64,000 nucleotides of DNA. Source: Streptomyces lomondensis (GTDB lineage Bacteria; Actinomycetota; Actinomycetes; Streptomycetales; Streptomycetaceae). This document shows, in pieces, positions 33,398 through 44,002 of this stretch. Location of the stretch: positions 124,001 through 188,000 of the forward strand of contig NZ_BMWC01000003.1 in assembly GCF_014651035.1 (NCBI RefSeq), in the 5' to 3' direction. The translations under genes were made by a program, and so were the position numbers. Position 1 is the stretch's first letter; each line of letters begins with the position of its first letter. The notes under the pieces were generated by a model. It searched no databases. It was not told the DNA's origin and saw only the letters and a list, made by a program, of their open reading frames with translations.

Positions 33398-34134
33398 CGC
33401 CACGCCCCGCCGTCTCCGCCCACCGGGGCGGCTCCGAGCGCGCCGGCCCCGCCACCTGGGAGGCCTACGAGGACGCGCTGGAGTCCGGCGCGGAGTACGT
33501 CGAGTTCGACATCCGCCGCACGGGGGACGGGGTCCTCGTCGTCTACCACGACCCCCGGGTGGGCCCCACCGGACCGCCGCTGTCCGCGCTCACCCACGCC
33601 GAGCTGTGCGAGCGGGCCGGATACGAGGTGCCGGTCGTGGAGGAGGTCATGGCACTGATCGCCGGGAGGCTCGTGGCCCACCTGGACCTGAAGGAGGTGG
33701 GCTATGAGCGCGAGGTGATCGACCGGGCCGTCGCCCTGCTCGGTGAGGACGGGCTGGTCGTGACCACGCTGGAGGACCGTTCCGTCGCCGCCGTCGCACG
33801 GGCCCACCCCGGCGTGCGCACCGCCCTCTCCCTGGGGCGCGACCGCCGCGAGCTGGCCCTGGCCCGGCTGCCCGGGACACGGCTGAGCGAGCTGTTCCCG
33901 GCCCGCCGCATCCGCGCCTGCGGGGCCCACGGCGTCGCCGTGCACCAGCGGCTGGCCAGGACCACCGTGCTGCGCGAGGCGACCCGGCACGGCCTGTTCA
34001 CCATGGTGTGGACGGTCAACGACGACACCCTGATGCGGGCCTTCCTCGCCCACCCTCGCGTGGACGTGCTCGTCACCGACCGGCCCCGGCGCGCCGTGGC
34101 GCTCCGGGGGCCGATCACCCCCGCGCGGCATTGA
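33394..34134 (+). CDS. Glycerophosphodiester phosphodiesterase family protein
   Basis: This 246-residue protein starts at the ATG overlapping the previous stop. The GDPD catalytic set is present: SAHRGGSE (His and Arg), EYVEFDIRRTGDGVLVVYHDP (Glu, Asp and second His), HLDLKE, and the closing MVWTVND. It has no signal peptide, so it is probably cytoplasmic. It hydrolyses glycerophosphodiesters to glycerol-3-phosphate and an alcohol. It probably shares a transcript with the CorA-like gene. Its stop codon lies inside the HspR-like site of the next gene. Confidence 0.9.
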   Translation: MTPRPAVSAHRGGSERAGPATWEAYEDALESGAEYVEFDIRRTGDGVLVVYHDPRVGPTGPPLSALTHAELCERAGYEVPVVEEVMALIAGRLVAHLDLKEVGYEREVIDRAVALLGEDGLVVTTLEDRSVAAVARAHPGVRTALSLGRDRRELALARLPGTRLSELFPARRIRACGAHGVAVHQRLARTTVLREATRHGLFTMVWTVNDDTLMRAFLAHPRVDVLVTDRPRRAVALRGPITPARH

Positions 34135-34150
34135 CAAGAACGCACTCAAG
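34130..34150 (+). promoter_or_regulatory. HAIR-like HspR operator upstream of dnaK
   Basis: The known HspR-associated inverted repeat is CTTGAGT-N7-ACTCAAG. Here the right arm ACTCAAG (34144-34150) is perfect. Seven bases (34137-34143) separate it from ATTGACA (34130-34136), which keeps TTGA of the left arm. A further CTGGAGT follows at 34158-34164. TTGACA inside the left arm could double as a -35 box. It lies 48 bp upstream of the dnaK ATG. Confidence 0.6.
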
Positions 34151-34197
34151 TTTTGTGCTGGAGTGTAGACAGAGCGCCCTGGCGGAAGGGGACAGCG

Positions 34198-36059
<1,862 letters not shown>

Positions 36060-36063
<4 letters not shown>

Positions 36064-36527
36064 CGGGCCGGGGCGACGGGTGGCAGCGTCGCGCAGACCG
36101 CGTCCAGGACGGTGGCGTACGGCGTGCCGAAGTCGGTGAGGCGGCAGCGGAGCTGGTCCAGGCCGTCGCGGTGCTCCGTCAGCAGCTCGGCGGTGCCCGT
36201 GCGGGCCGAGAACTCCAGGACCGCGGGCAGGAAGTCCGGTGGTTCCTCGCCGGTGGTCTCCAGGCCGTGCGCGCGGTAGAGCTCCTCCGACGGCGCCGGT
36301 GCCGCCTCGCGCCAGACGCTCAGGTACAGGCTGTGGTCCTGCCCGGACTCGAAGACCTCGACGTAGTGCGCGGCCAGCTCCCGGGGCGGGGTGACGGCCG
36401 CGTGGTCGGCGAACTCCCTCAGCTGCGGGGCGGCTTCGCGCAGCAGCGGCAGCCGGGCGCGGAAGTCGTCGTCGGGGTACATCAGGCACAGCGCGGCCGC
36501 CTGGTACAGCACCTCGAATCCGGGCAT
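36060..36527 (-). CDS. narJ: NarJ-type nitrate reductase chaperone without its operon
   Basis: This 155-residue protein starts at ATG 36527 with GGAGG upstream. It follows the NarJ/TorD layout: [15 protein letters not shown] at the N terminus, [20 protein letters not shown] and [16 protein letters not shown] at the end. NarJ inserts the molybdenum cofactor into NarG, the membrane nitrate reductase subunit. No narG, narH or narI is present on either side. The neighbours are a convergent dnaK and an XRE regulator. The usual RRRCCLYLTYY stretch is changed to [15 protein letters not shown], suggesting drift after loss of its partners. Family call firm; present function doubtful. Confidence 0.8.
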
Positions 36528-36633
36528 CGGCCCTCCTTCGCGTGCGCTCCCTTGCCTGCCCCGTGGTCCCGACGCTAGGGGCGGGCCGGGGAGCACACCT
36601 GCCGACGGGGCCCGTACGGGTCAGCCCCCGGGC

Positions 36634-37497
36634 TCAGTAGCGCTCCCGGTACTCCCGCAGCAGCTCCTCCGTGCGCTGTGTGGAGCCCGCACGGGCCGTC
36701 ATGTGGTCCAGGACCTCCAGATGCGCGGAGACCTCCTTGCGGGAGTCCAGGTACAGCGCCCCGGTCAGGTACTCGGTGAAGACCATGTCGGGCAGCTCCG
36801 GCTCGGCGAAGCGGAACAGCGAGAACGGCGCGTACGTGCCCGGATGCGGGCCGTCCTTGAACTCCGCCACCTGGAGCGTGACGCGGTCGCGGGCGGCGAA
36901 CTCCAGCAGCTTGTCCAGCTGGTCGCGCATCACCCGGCCGTCGACGCTCACCGGGCGGCACAGCACCGTCTCGTCCATGATGACCCACACGTGCGGCGGG
37001 TTCGGGCCCTCCAGGAGTCGCTGCCGCTCCATCCGCAGCGACACGTGCCGCTCCACCGCCTCCGGCCCCGCGTTCCCGATCGTGCCCGCCTCCAGAACCG
37101 CACGCGCGTACCCCTCCGTCTGGAGCAGCCCCGGCACGAAGTGCGGCTCGTACGACCGGATGATCCGGGCGGCGCCCTCCAGGCTCACATACAGGCTGAA
37201 CCACTCCGGCAGCACATCGTGGAACCGCTGCCACCAGCCCGGCCGGTTGGCCTCCTCGGCGAGCTCGACGAACGCGGTCACCTCGTGCTCCGGCACGCCG
37301 TACGCGGCCAGCAGGATCTGCACGTACGGGATCTTCAGCGCGACGTCGGCGGTCTCCATCCGCCGGACCGTCGCGGGGGCGACGCGCAGCACCCGCGCGG
37401 CCTCGTCACGGCTGAGCCCGGCCGCCTCGCGCAGCTCCTGGAGCCGCTTGCCCAGCACCACCTGGCCCACGGTCGGTGCGGCCCGCCGTTCACTCAC
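36634..37497 (-). CDS. Scr1-type XRE regulator (HTH + DUF5753)
   Basis: It starts at GTG 37497 with GGGGAGG 7 nt upstream. The 287-residue protein has an XRE helix-turn-helix (LGKRLQELREAAGLSRDEAARVL, residues 16-70). A DUF5753 effector domain (about 95-280) follows with FVPGLLQTEGYARAVL and VWVIMDETVLCRPV. Streptomyces have many such regulators, usually next to a small DUF397 protein that they control. No DUF397 gene is adjacent here. A palindrome at 37608-37624 in the upstream gap is a candidate operator. Confidence 0.9.
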   Translation of the reverse strand: MSERRAAPTVGQVVLGKRLQELREAAGLSRDEAARVLRVAPATVRRMETADVALKIPYVQILLAAYGVPEHEVTAFVELAEEANRPGWWQRFHDVLPEWFSLYVSLEGAARIIRSYEPHFVPGLLQTEGYARAVLEAGTIGNAGPEAVERHVSLRMERQRLLEGPNPPHVWVIMDETVLCRPVSVDGRVMRDQLDKLLEFAARDRVTLQVAEFKDGPHPGTYAPFSLFRFAEPELPDMVFTEYLTGALYLDSRKEVSAHLEVLDHMTARAGSTQRTEELLREYRERY

Positions 37498-37607
37498 GCC
37501 ACGCCTCCCCAACGTGCCCAAGCCTGCGATCAGTCTGTCACGCCGCGTCGGCGGTATCACAGGGCCGGACGGTGGGAGATCGCGGGAATCGGGGGAGCGC
37601 CCGGGGC

Positions 37608-37624
37608 ATTACCCCGCGGGTAAT
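37608..37624. promoter_or_regulatory. 17-bp palindrome between the XRE regulator and a membrane protein gene
   Basis: ATTACCC-CGC-GGGTAAT has perfect 7-bp arms. It lies 111 bp upstream of the XRE start and 113 bp before the membrane protein start. It is almost centred between two divergent genes and could control both. Confidence 0.45.
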
Positions 37625-37736
37625 CGACCGGGCGCGGCCGGAACGGGATCGTGAACGCACCGGGCTCCCGGGCCGGCGCACTCCGGCCCGGGACTCGGTC
37701 CCTGCCGCACGACGACCCGACGGAGTGTGATGCCCC

Positions 37737-38162
37737 ATGTCCGCGATCCAGCTCGCCGCGCTAGCCCGGACCTCCGAGCCGCAGTCGATGCTGCGCCGCT
37801 TCCTGGCCCTGGACGCCGTGGTCACCGGCGGCAACGCGCTCGCCTACCTGGCGTTCTCCGGCCCGCTCGGCCGGTTCCTCGGCGCCGACGCCACGCTGCT
37901 GACCGCCGTGGGCGCGTTCCTCGCGGTCTACGCGGCCGGCGTGGGCCTGCTGGCCGCCCGCCGCCGGCCGCCCGCGCTCGGCGTGCGGGCCGTCGTCGAG
38001 GCCAACCTCGCCTGGACGGTGCTGAGCCTCACGGCCCTGGCGCTGTGGCTCTCGCCGAGCACGGCCGGCGCGGTGTGGACGGTGCTCCAGGCCCTGACCG
38101 TGGCCGGGTTCGCCGCCCTCCAGTACACGGCCCTGAGGGCCCGTCAGGGCAGCAGCGCCTGA
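37737..38162 (+). CDS. Small four-helix integral membrane protein
   Basis: This 141-residue protein starts at ATG 37737. About four membrane helices are visible (MLRRFLALDAVVTGGNALAYL, LTAVGAFLAVYAAGVGLLA, LAWTVLSLTALALWL, VWTVLQALTVAGFAAL), with short loops. I do not recognise a function. Its last 19 bp overlap the 3' end of the convergent HTH regulator gene. Confidence 0.75.
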   Translation: MSAIQLAALARTSEPQSMLRRFLALDAVVTGGNALAYLAFSGPLGRFLGADATLLTAVGAFLAVYAAGVGLLAARRRPPALGVRAVVEANLAWTVLSLTALALWLSPSTAGAVWTVLQALTVAGFAALQYTALRARQGSSA

Positions 38163-38950
38163 AGGTACTTGACCGTCGCCGGGTCGGCCGGGAGCAGCGT
38201 CTCGACGGCCAGCTCGGCGACGGTCACGTCCATCGGCGTGTTGAAGGTGGCGATCGAGGAGACGAACGACAGCGTCCGTCCCTCGTGCTCGATCCGCAGC
38301 GGCAGCGCGAAGTACGGCACCGGTTCCGAGGGCTCCTCCGCCGGATCCGCCTCGGGCACCGGATACGCCGCCACCTCCTCGTACAGCGCCCGCAGCGGCT
38401 CGGAGCGGTGCAGCGCGATCTGCCGCTCCATCTGCTCCAGCAGGTGCCCGCGCCAGGCGCGCAGGTTGCGGATGCGCGGCGCGAGACCCTCCGGGTGCAG
38501 CGCCAGCCGCATCGCGTTCAGCGGCGGCTCCAGCAGGGCCTCGGAGACACCGTCGACCAGCGTCATGATCCCCCGGTTGGCCGCCACCACGTTGTACAGC
38601 GCGTCCACCACCAGCGCCGGATACGGCTCGTAGCCGCCGATCAGCCGCTCGATGCCCTCCCGCAGGGCGCCCAGCGCCGGGTCGTCCAGCGGGGTCTCCG
38701 GGTAGCGTGGGGCGTAACCGGCCGCCAGCAGCAGCGCGTTGCGCTCCCGCACGGGGACGTCCAGATGCTCGGCCAGCCGCAGCACCATCTCCTCGCTGGG
38801 CCGGGAGCGGCCCGTCTCGACGAAGCTGATGTGCCGGGCCGAGGAGTCCGCGCGCAGGGCCAGCTCCAGCTGGCTGATCCGCCGCTGCTCCCGCCAGGCC
38901 CGCAGCAGCGGGCCCACGCCCTGGTCGGCGGTGGTCGGGTGAGTGGTCAT
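38144..38950 (-). CDS. MmyB-like XRE transcriptional regulator
   Basis: This 268-residue protein starts at ATG 38950. It has an XRE HTH (LLRAWREQRRISQLELALRA, SARHISFVETGRSRPS; residues 10-70). An MmyB-like PAS-type ligand-binding domain follows (PALVVDALYNVVAANRGIMTLV onward). Such proteins usually sense small hydrophobic ligands and often regulate a neighbouring oxidoreductase or transporter gene. Here the nearest divergent gene is the pterin dehydratase at 39078. Confidence 0.85.
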   Translation of the reverse strand: MTTHPTTADQGVGPLLRAWREQRRISQLELALRADSSARHISFVETGRSRPSEEMVLRLAEHLDVPVRERNALLLAAGYAPRYPETPLDDPALGALREGIERLIGGYEPYPALVVDALYNVVAANRGIMTLVDGVSEALLEPPLNAMRLALHPEGLAPRIRNLRAWRGHLLEQMERQIALHRSEPLRALYEEVAAYPVPEADPAEEPSEPVPYFALPLRIEHEGRTLSFVSSIATFNTPMDVTVAELAVETLLPADPATVKYLQALLP

Positions 38951-39077
38951 GCCGGGACCGTAGTCGAGAACCGGTCGTGCCGGACAGGCACACGTCTGTG
39001 ACCAGGGCTTCGGGCGTCCTGCTGTGGCAGGCTGAGAGGACACCGAGGACACCGGAGCCAGGGAAGGAGCGCAGCCC

Positions 39078-39383
39078 ATGCCCGTCGAACCGCTGTCGCA
39101 GAAGGAGGTCGAGGACCGGCTGGCCGAGCTGCCGGGCTGGTCGCTCGACGGGGACCGCCTCACCCGCTCCTACCGGCTGGGCTCGCACTTCGCGGCGACG
39201 GCGATGGTCGTGCACATCGCCCAGGTCCAGGAGGAGCTCGACCACCACTCCGACCTCACGCTCGGCTACCACAGCGTCTCCCTGTCCGTGCACACGCACA
39301 GCGCGGGCGGCGCCGTCACCGAGAAGGACTTCGAGCTCGCCCGCAGGGTGGAGGACCTGGCCCCCGGGCACGGGGCACACTGA
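39078..39383 (+). CDS. 4a-hydroxytetrahydrobiopterin dehydratase (PCD)
   Basis: This 101-residue protein starts at ATG 39078 behind GGAAGGAG. The PCD signature is present with its His set: VVHIAQVQEELDHHSDLTLGY. Full length for the family. It dehydrates the 4a-carbinolamine made by aromatic amino acid hydroxylases to recycle pterin cofactor. The methyltransferase gene starts 4 bp after its stop, so both are probably co-transcribed. Confidence 0.9.
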   Translation: MPVEPLSQKEVEDRLAELPGWSLDGDRLTRSYRLGSHFAATAMVVHIAQVQEELDHHSDLTLGYHSVSLSVHTHSAGGAVTEKDFELARRVEDLAPGHGAH

Positions 39384-39387
39384 CCGC

Positions 39388-40131
39388 GTGCTCGACTACG
39401 ACAAGGAAGCGGAGCGGTACGACGCCTCGCGCGGCGGCGAGCCCAGGGCGGCCGCCGCCGCGGAAGCGGCGCTGAGCCTGCTGCCGCCGGACACGCGCAG
39501 CCTGCTCGACGTCGCCTGCGGCACCGGCATCGTGACCCGGCGGCTGGCGGCGGTGCGCCGCGGCATGCGGGTGACCGGCGTCGACCTCGCGCCGGCGATG
39601 ACCCGGCAGGCCGCCGCCCGGCTCCCCGGCGCGGTCGTGCGCGCCGACAGCCGGCGGCTGCCGTTCCGGGACGGGGAGTTCGACGCCGTGTGCAGCGTGT
39701 GGCTGCTGCACCTGGCCGCCGGGCCCGCCGAGGTGCGGGCCATCGTCGGCGAGTGCGCCCGGGTGCTGCGGCCCGGCGGCGTCTACGTCACCACGGTCGA
39801 CAAGGCCGCCTCCCACAACGTGGGCAGTGACATCGATGTCGTCCTGTCCTCGCGTCCGCCCAGCCCGGTCCGGGACGCGGCGGCGGACGTCGAGTCCCAC
39901 GCCGCCGCCCACGGACTGGCCCCGGCCGGGCAGGCCCGCTTCACCGGCCGCGGCCAGGGCCGCAGCCCCCGCCGCACCATCGCCGACCTGCGCCGGGGCT
40001 GGTTCGTCACCCTGCCCCCCGGCGACCCGCTCGCGGAGGGCTTCGCAGCGCGGCTCGCGCAGCTCCCCGACCAGGACCGGCCCCGCCCCGCCCCGGTGTT
40101 CAGCCTGCGGGCGTTCCGGAAGGCCGGGTGA
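39388..40131 (+). CDS. Class I SAM-dependent methyltransferase
   Basis: This 247-residue protein starts at GTG 39388. The SAM-binding motif I is LLDVACGTGIVTRRLA (about residues 41-56), motif II is VTGVDLAPAM, then FDAVCSVWLLHL and VLRPGGVYV. This is the UbiE/Methyltransf_11 pattern. The substrate is unknown. It overlaps the 3' end of the convergent gene at 40100 by 32 bp. Confidence 0.85.
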   Translation: MLDYDKEAERYDASRGGEPRAAAAAEAALSLLPPDTRSLLDVACGTGIVTRRLAAVRRGMRVTGVDLAPAMTRQAAARLPGAVVRADSRRLPFRDGEFDAVCSVWLLHLAAGPAEVRAIVGECARVLRPGGVYVTTVDKAASHNVGSDIDVVLSSRPPSPVRDAAADVESHAAAHGLAPAGQARFTGRGQGRSPRRTIADLRRGWFVTLPPGDPLAEGFAARLAQLPDQDRPRPAPVFSLRAFRKAG

Positions 40132-40576
40132 AGTCCATGGTCCAGTTGGTCAGCCAGGTCTCTCCGCCGTCGACGGAGAACGCCTGCTCCCAGCGGGCGG
40201 TCGTGGGGGAGATGCCCGACCAGACGAACCGCACGCGGACGTCCTTGCCGTCGTGGGTGTCGTCGCCGTAGAACCGGCCGCGTCCTGATTCGAACCGGCC
40301 GAAGACCGGGGGGAACAGGGTGCCGGTGATGCTGGAGGCCCAGTTCAGCGACCAGCGTTCGGTCTCCGGGTCGAAGAGCCGCAGCGTCGCGCCCTTGGCC
40401 GACAGGTGCGGCATGTCGATCTCGTCGAGGTTCGCGGTTCCGTCGAACAGCGGCCGGCAGCGGCTGGTGCCCGAGAACTCGTCCCAGCCGCTGTCCGGGT
40501 CGAGGAAGTCGGTGCGGCGGCGGTGCAGGACCTCCCAGTCGCCGTGGAAGAAGTCGAAGTCGTGCGCGCTGCTCAT
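40100..40576 (-). CDS. Conserved hypothetical protein
   Basis: This 158-residue protein starts at ATG 40576, overlapping the previous stop by 4 bp. It is rich in Trp and beta-type sequence: FFHGDWEVLHRRR, RWSLNWASS, RFVWSGISPTTARWEQAFS. The pattern suggests a small lipocalin-like barrel of the DUF1579 sort, but I cannot confirm a family. It is co-transcribed with the gene at 40573. Confidence 0.65.
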   Translation of the reverse strand: MSSAHDFDFFHGDWEVLHRRRTDFLDPDSGWDEFSGTSRCRPLFDGTANLDEIDMPHLSAKGATLRLFDPETERWSLNWASSITGTLFPPVFGRFESGRGRFYGDDTHDGKDVRVRFVWSGISPTTARWEQAFSVDGGETWLTNWTMDFTRPSGTPAG

Positions 40577-41052
40577 GTGCGGTCTCCGGTGGTTCCTTCG
40601 GGCAGGGAATCGGCCAAGTAGGCGTGCAGGTCGGGTACTTCGGGTGCGAGCAGGTGCCGCACCCAGGCGTCCCGTTCGTGCAGGATCGGCGGCAGCTCCC
40701 ACACGCAGCCGATCCACGGCAGCTCCGGAGTGATGAAGTGGGTCGGGTCGCGGTCCGGGCAGCCCAGCACCGGCTGGCCCGCCGCCGCGCCCCGGAAGTG
40801 CAGGACGTTGTCCCACACCCAGCTGTACGCGTTCAGATAGGCGCCGTCGTCGCCGCCCCGGTGCAGGACGACGAAAGCCGCCGGGGGCGTGCCGTCCGGT
40901 TCCGGCAGCAGCTCCGGCAGGATGGCGTAGGCCGCCTTCTCCACCTCGGGGTCGACGCCTGCGGGGTCGGCGGTGACGTGGTAGCGCTTGACGTGCCGCC
41001 CGGCGACCTCGAGGGGCGGCGGCACGGTCAGCAGTTTCTCGCTGAAGGGCAT
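40573..41052 (-). CDS. Conserved hypothetical protein
   Basis: This 159-residue protein starts at ATG 41052. I do not recognise a domain. Segments such as AAFVVLHRGGDDGAYLNAYSWVWDNVLHF and a C-terminal HLLAPEVPDLHAYLADSL suggest a compact alpha/beta protein. It overlaps its downstream partner by 4 bp and diverges from the WYL-type regulator reading frame at 41086, which may have controlled this operon. Confidence 0.65.
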   Translation of the reverse strand: MPFSEKLLTVPPPLEVAGRHVKRYHVTADPAGVDPEVEKAAYAILPELLPEPDGTPPAAFVVLHRGGDDGAYLNAYSWVWDNVLHFRGAAAGQPVLGCPDRDPTHFITPELPWIGCVWELPPILHERDAWVRHLLAPEVPDLHAYLADSLPEGTTGDRT

Positions 41053-41085
41053 GCCGGGACGTTAGAGCGGGTCCCCTGACATCCT

Positions 41086-42050
41086 GTGTCAGTGAAGTCC
41101 AGCCGACTCGTCTCCCTCCTCCTGCTGCTCCAGACCCGCGGCCGGATGACCGCCGCCCAGCTCGCCGAGGAGCTTCAGGTGTCGGTGCGCACGGTCTACC
41201 GGGACGTCGAGGCGCTGAGCGCGGCCGGTGTCCCGCTGTACGGCGACGCGGGCCACGCCGGGGGCTACCGCCTCATCGACGGCTACCGCACCCGGCTCAC
41301 CGGCCTCACGCCGACGAGGCCGAGGCCCTCTTCCTCGCCGGCGCGCCCGGCGCCGCCGCCCAGCTCGGACTCGGCTCCGTCCTGGCCGCCGCCCAGCTCA
41401 AGGTCCGGGCGGCCCTGCCGCCGGAGCTGCGCGCCCACGCCGACCGGATCAGCGGCAGCTTCCACCTCGACGCCCCCGGCTGGTACGCCGACGCCGACGA
41501 GACGCCGTACCTCCCGGCCGTCGCCGACGCCGTCTGGAACCGCCGTGCCGTGCACGTCCTGTACCGCCGCTGGCGTGAGCCCACCGATGTGGAGCGCCGC
41601 CTGGAGCCGTACGGGCTGGTCCTCAAGGCGGGCCGCTGGTACGTCGTCGCGGGCCCGGGGCCGCGCACCTACCGTGTCGACCAGATCCTCCGGCTCACCG
41701 CCACCGGCGAGGAGTTCACCCGCCCGGACGACTTCGACCTGGCCGGGTACTGGGCGGCGTACCAGCGGGACTTCCACCACCGGCTGCGGACGGGCCGGGC
41801 CGTGGTCCGGCTGGCGCCGGGCGTGACGCTCCCCGGCGCGGCCGCGACCGAAGGGCAGCCCGGCGAGGACGGCTGGACCACCGTCACCGTGGCCATCGAA
41901 TCCGTCGACCACGCCCACGCCGAGTTCCTGCGCCTGGGCTCCGGCATCGAGGTGCTCGAACCGCCCGGACTGCGCGAGAAGATGGCCCGGACCGCGGCCG
42001 AAATGGCGGACAGGTACGGCAACCCCCGGGCCGCCGGCGGCGACCTCTGA
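41086..42050 (+). pseudogene. HTH/WYL-domain (DeoR/YafY-type) regulator with a frameshift
   Basis: The reading frame from GTG 41086 (or GTG 41092) encodes the winged HTH ([35 protein letters not shown]) and the family segment [16 protein letters not shown]. The frame then breaks near 41310. A single missing G would turn ACG-CCG-ACG into ACG-GCC-GAC and continue as [11 protein letters not shown], the normal family continuation. The WYL domain then runs intact in the other frame to 42050 ([28 protein letters not shown]). The rest is undamaged, so this is either a very recent mutation or a sequencing error. If real, the protein would be truncated after the HTH with a garbled tail. Confidence 0.8.
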
Positions 42051-42082
42051 GGGAACCCCCCATCTCCCCAGGAGGTCCGTCA

Positions 42083-43957
42083 GTGAAGCACCCGCACAGG
42101 CACCGCAGACGCCGCCTGATCCTCCCCGTGGCCGTGACCGCGGCGGCCCTGGTCGGCGCCGGTCTGACCACGTTCGCCACGCAGGACGAGGCCCGGGCGG
42201 CCACCGCCCGGCAGGTCGAGAAGCTCGACCGGGGCGTGGTCAGCGTCCACACCGGCAGCGGCAACCTGATCAGCTGGCGCTGGCTGGGCACCGACCCGAA
42301 CGACGTGTCGTTCAACGTGTACCGGGCCGGCACGAAGGTCAACTCCACGCCGATCACGGGCACCACGAACTACTTCCACTCCGGCGCCCCCTCCCAGGCC
42401 GACTACACCGTCCGCGCGGTGGTGAACGGCACGGAGCAGGGCGACTCGGTGCACGCGGTCCAGTTCCGCACCGGCTACAAGGACGTCCCGATCTCCCCGC
42501 CCGCCGGCGGCACGACCCCCGACGGGGTGGCGTACACCTACGAGGCCAACGACGCCTCCGTCGGCGACCTCGACGGCGACGGCGCCCTGGACATCGTCCT
42601 GAAGTGGCAGCCCACCAACGCCAAGGACAACTCCCAGTCCGGCTACACGGGAAACACGATCGTCGACGGCATCAAGCTCGACGGCACCCGGCTGTGGCGC
42701 ATCGACCTGGGCCGCAACATCCGCTCCGGCGCCCACTACACGCAGTTCCAGGTGTACGACTACGACGGCGACGGCAAGGCCGAGGTCGCCATGAAGACCG
42801 CCGACGGCACGAAGGACGGCACCGGCGCGGTCATCGGCTCCTCCTCCGCCGACCACCGCAACTCCGGCGGCTACGTGCTGTCCGGCCCCGAGTTCCTGAC
42901 GATGTTCAACGGCCAGACGGGCAAGGCGATGCAGAGCGTCGACTACGTCCCGGCCCGGGGCAACGTCTCCTCGTGGGGCGACAACTACGGCAACCGCGTC
43001 GACCGCTTCCTCGCGGGCACGGCCTACCTGGACGGCTCCCGCCCATCCCTGATCATGGCGCGCGGCTACTACACCCGCAGCGTGATCGCGGCCTGGGACT
43101 GGCGCAACGGCCAGTTCACCCGCCGCTGGACCTTCGACACCAGCTCCTCCACCAACAGCGGCAAGGGCTACGACGGCCAGGGCAACCACAGCCTGTCCGT
43201 CGCGGACGTCGACGGGGACGGCAAGGACGAGATCGTCTACGGCGCGATGACCGTGGACGACAACGGCAGCGGCCTGTGGACCACGAGGCTGGGCCACGGC
43301 GACGCCGGCCACGTCGGCGACCTCAACCCGTCCCGCGCGGGCCTGGAGTACTTCAAGGTCTCCGAGGACTCCAGCAAGCCCGGCTCCTGGATGGCCGACG
43401 CCCGCACCGGCCAGATCCTCTGGCAGACGGCGTCGGGCTCCGACAACGGCCGGGGCGTCGCCGCCGACGTCCACGCCGGCAGCCCGGGCGCCGAGGCCTG
43501 GTCCGCCGCCGACACCACCCTGCGCTCGGCGACCGGCGCCTCCCTGGGCCGGGAGCCGTCCAGCATCAACTTCCTGTCCTGGTGGGACGGCGACCCGGTC
43601 CGCGAACTCCTCGACGGCACCCGCATCGACAAGTACGGCACGTCCGGCGACCCCCGCCTGCTGACCGGCTCCGGCGTCTCGTCCAACAACGGCACGAAGT
43701 CCACCCCGGTCCTCTCCGGGGACATCCTCGGCGACTGGCGCGAGGAGGTCGTCTGGCGCACCAGCAACAACACGGCGCTGCGCATCTACTCGACCCCGCA
43801 CGAGACCAGCACGAAGGTCACGACCCTGCTCCACGACACCCAGTACCGCACGGCCCTGGCCTGGCAGAACACGGCCTACAACCAGCCCCCGCACCCGAGC
43901 TTCTTCCTCGGCAGCGGCATGGCGACGCCGCCCAGGCCGACGGTCTACACCCCATGA
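42083..43957 (+). CDS. Secreted rhamnogalacturonan lyase (PL11)
   Basis: This 624-residue protein starts at GTG 42083 with AGGAGG 8 nt upstream. A Sec signal peptide with a basic start (KHPHRHRRRR) ends near ARAA (about residue 40). An N-terminal Fn3-like part (WRWLGTDPNDVSFNVYRAG) is followed by the eight-bladed propeller of PL11 with repeated calcium-type DxDxDG sites (DLDGDGALD, DYDGDGKAE, DVDGDGKDE). The ending SFFLGSGM is typical. It cleaves rhamnogalacturonan I of pectin by beta-elimination outside the cell. It has no CBM. It converges on the cellulase genes. Confidence 0.9.
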   Translation: MKHPHRHRRRRLILPVAVTAAALVGAGLTTFATQDEARAATARQVEKLDRGVVSVHTGSGNLISWRWLGTDPNDVSFNVYRAGTKVNSTPITGTTNYFHSGAPSQADYTVRAVVNGTEQGDSVHAVQFRTGYKDVPISPPAGGTTPDGVAYTYEANDASVGDLDGDGALDIVLKWQPTNAKDNSQSGYTGNTIVDGIKLDGTRLWRIDLGRNIRSGAHYTQFQVYDYDGDGKAEVAMKTADGTKDGTGAVIGSSSADHRNSGGYVLSGPEFLTMFNGQTGKAMQSVDYVPARGNVSSWGDNYGNRVDRFLAGTAYLDGSRPSLIMARGYYTRSVIAAWDWRNGQFTRRWTFDTSSSTNSGKGYDGQGNHSLSVADVDGDGKDEIVYGAMTVDDNGSGLWTTRLGHGDAGHVGDLNPSRAGLEYFKVSEDSSKPGSWMADARTGQILWQTASGSDNGRGVAADVHAGSPGAEAWSAADTTLRSATGASLGREPSSINFLSWWDGDPVRELLDGTRIDKYGTSGDPRLLTGSGVSSNNGTKSTPVLSGDILGDWREEVVWRTSNNTALRIYSTPHETSTKVTTLLHDTQYRTALAWQNTAYNQPPHPSFFLGSGMATPPRPTVYTP

Positions 43958-43962
43958 CACCC

Positions 43963-43996
43963 GTGGGTGCGCTGCCCCGGAGGACAGCGCACCCAC
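43963..43996. terminator. 12-bp perfect inverted repeat between convergent PL11 and GH74 genes
   Basis: GTGGGTGCGCTG at 43963-43974 pairs with 43985-43996 across 10 nt. It fits a bidirectional terminator for both genes. Confidence 0.7.
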
Positions 43997-44002
43997 CCCG
44001 CG

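Noticed and set aside
34131..34169. TTGACA paired with TGTAGA as a plain sigma-70 promoter for dnaK
   Set aside because: The spacer would be 27 bp, too long. TTGACA is better explained as the left arm of the HAIR-like site, possibly with another -10.
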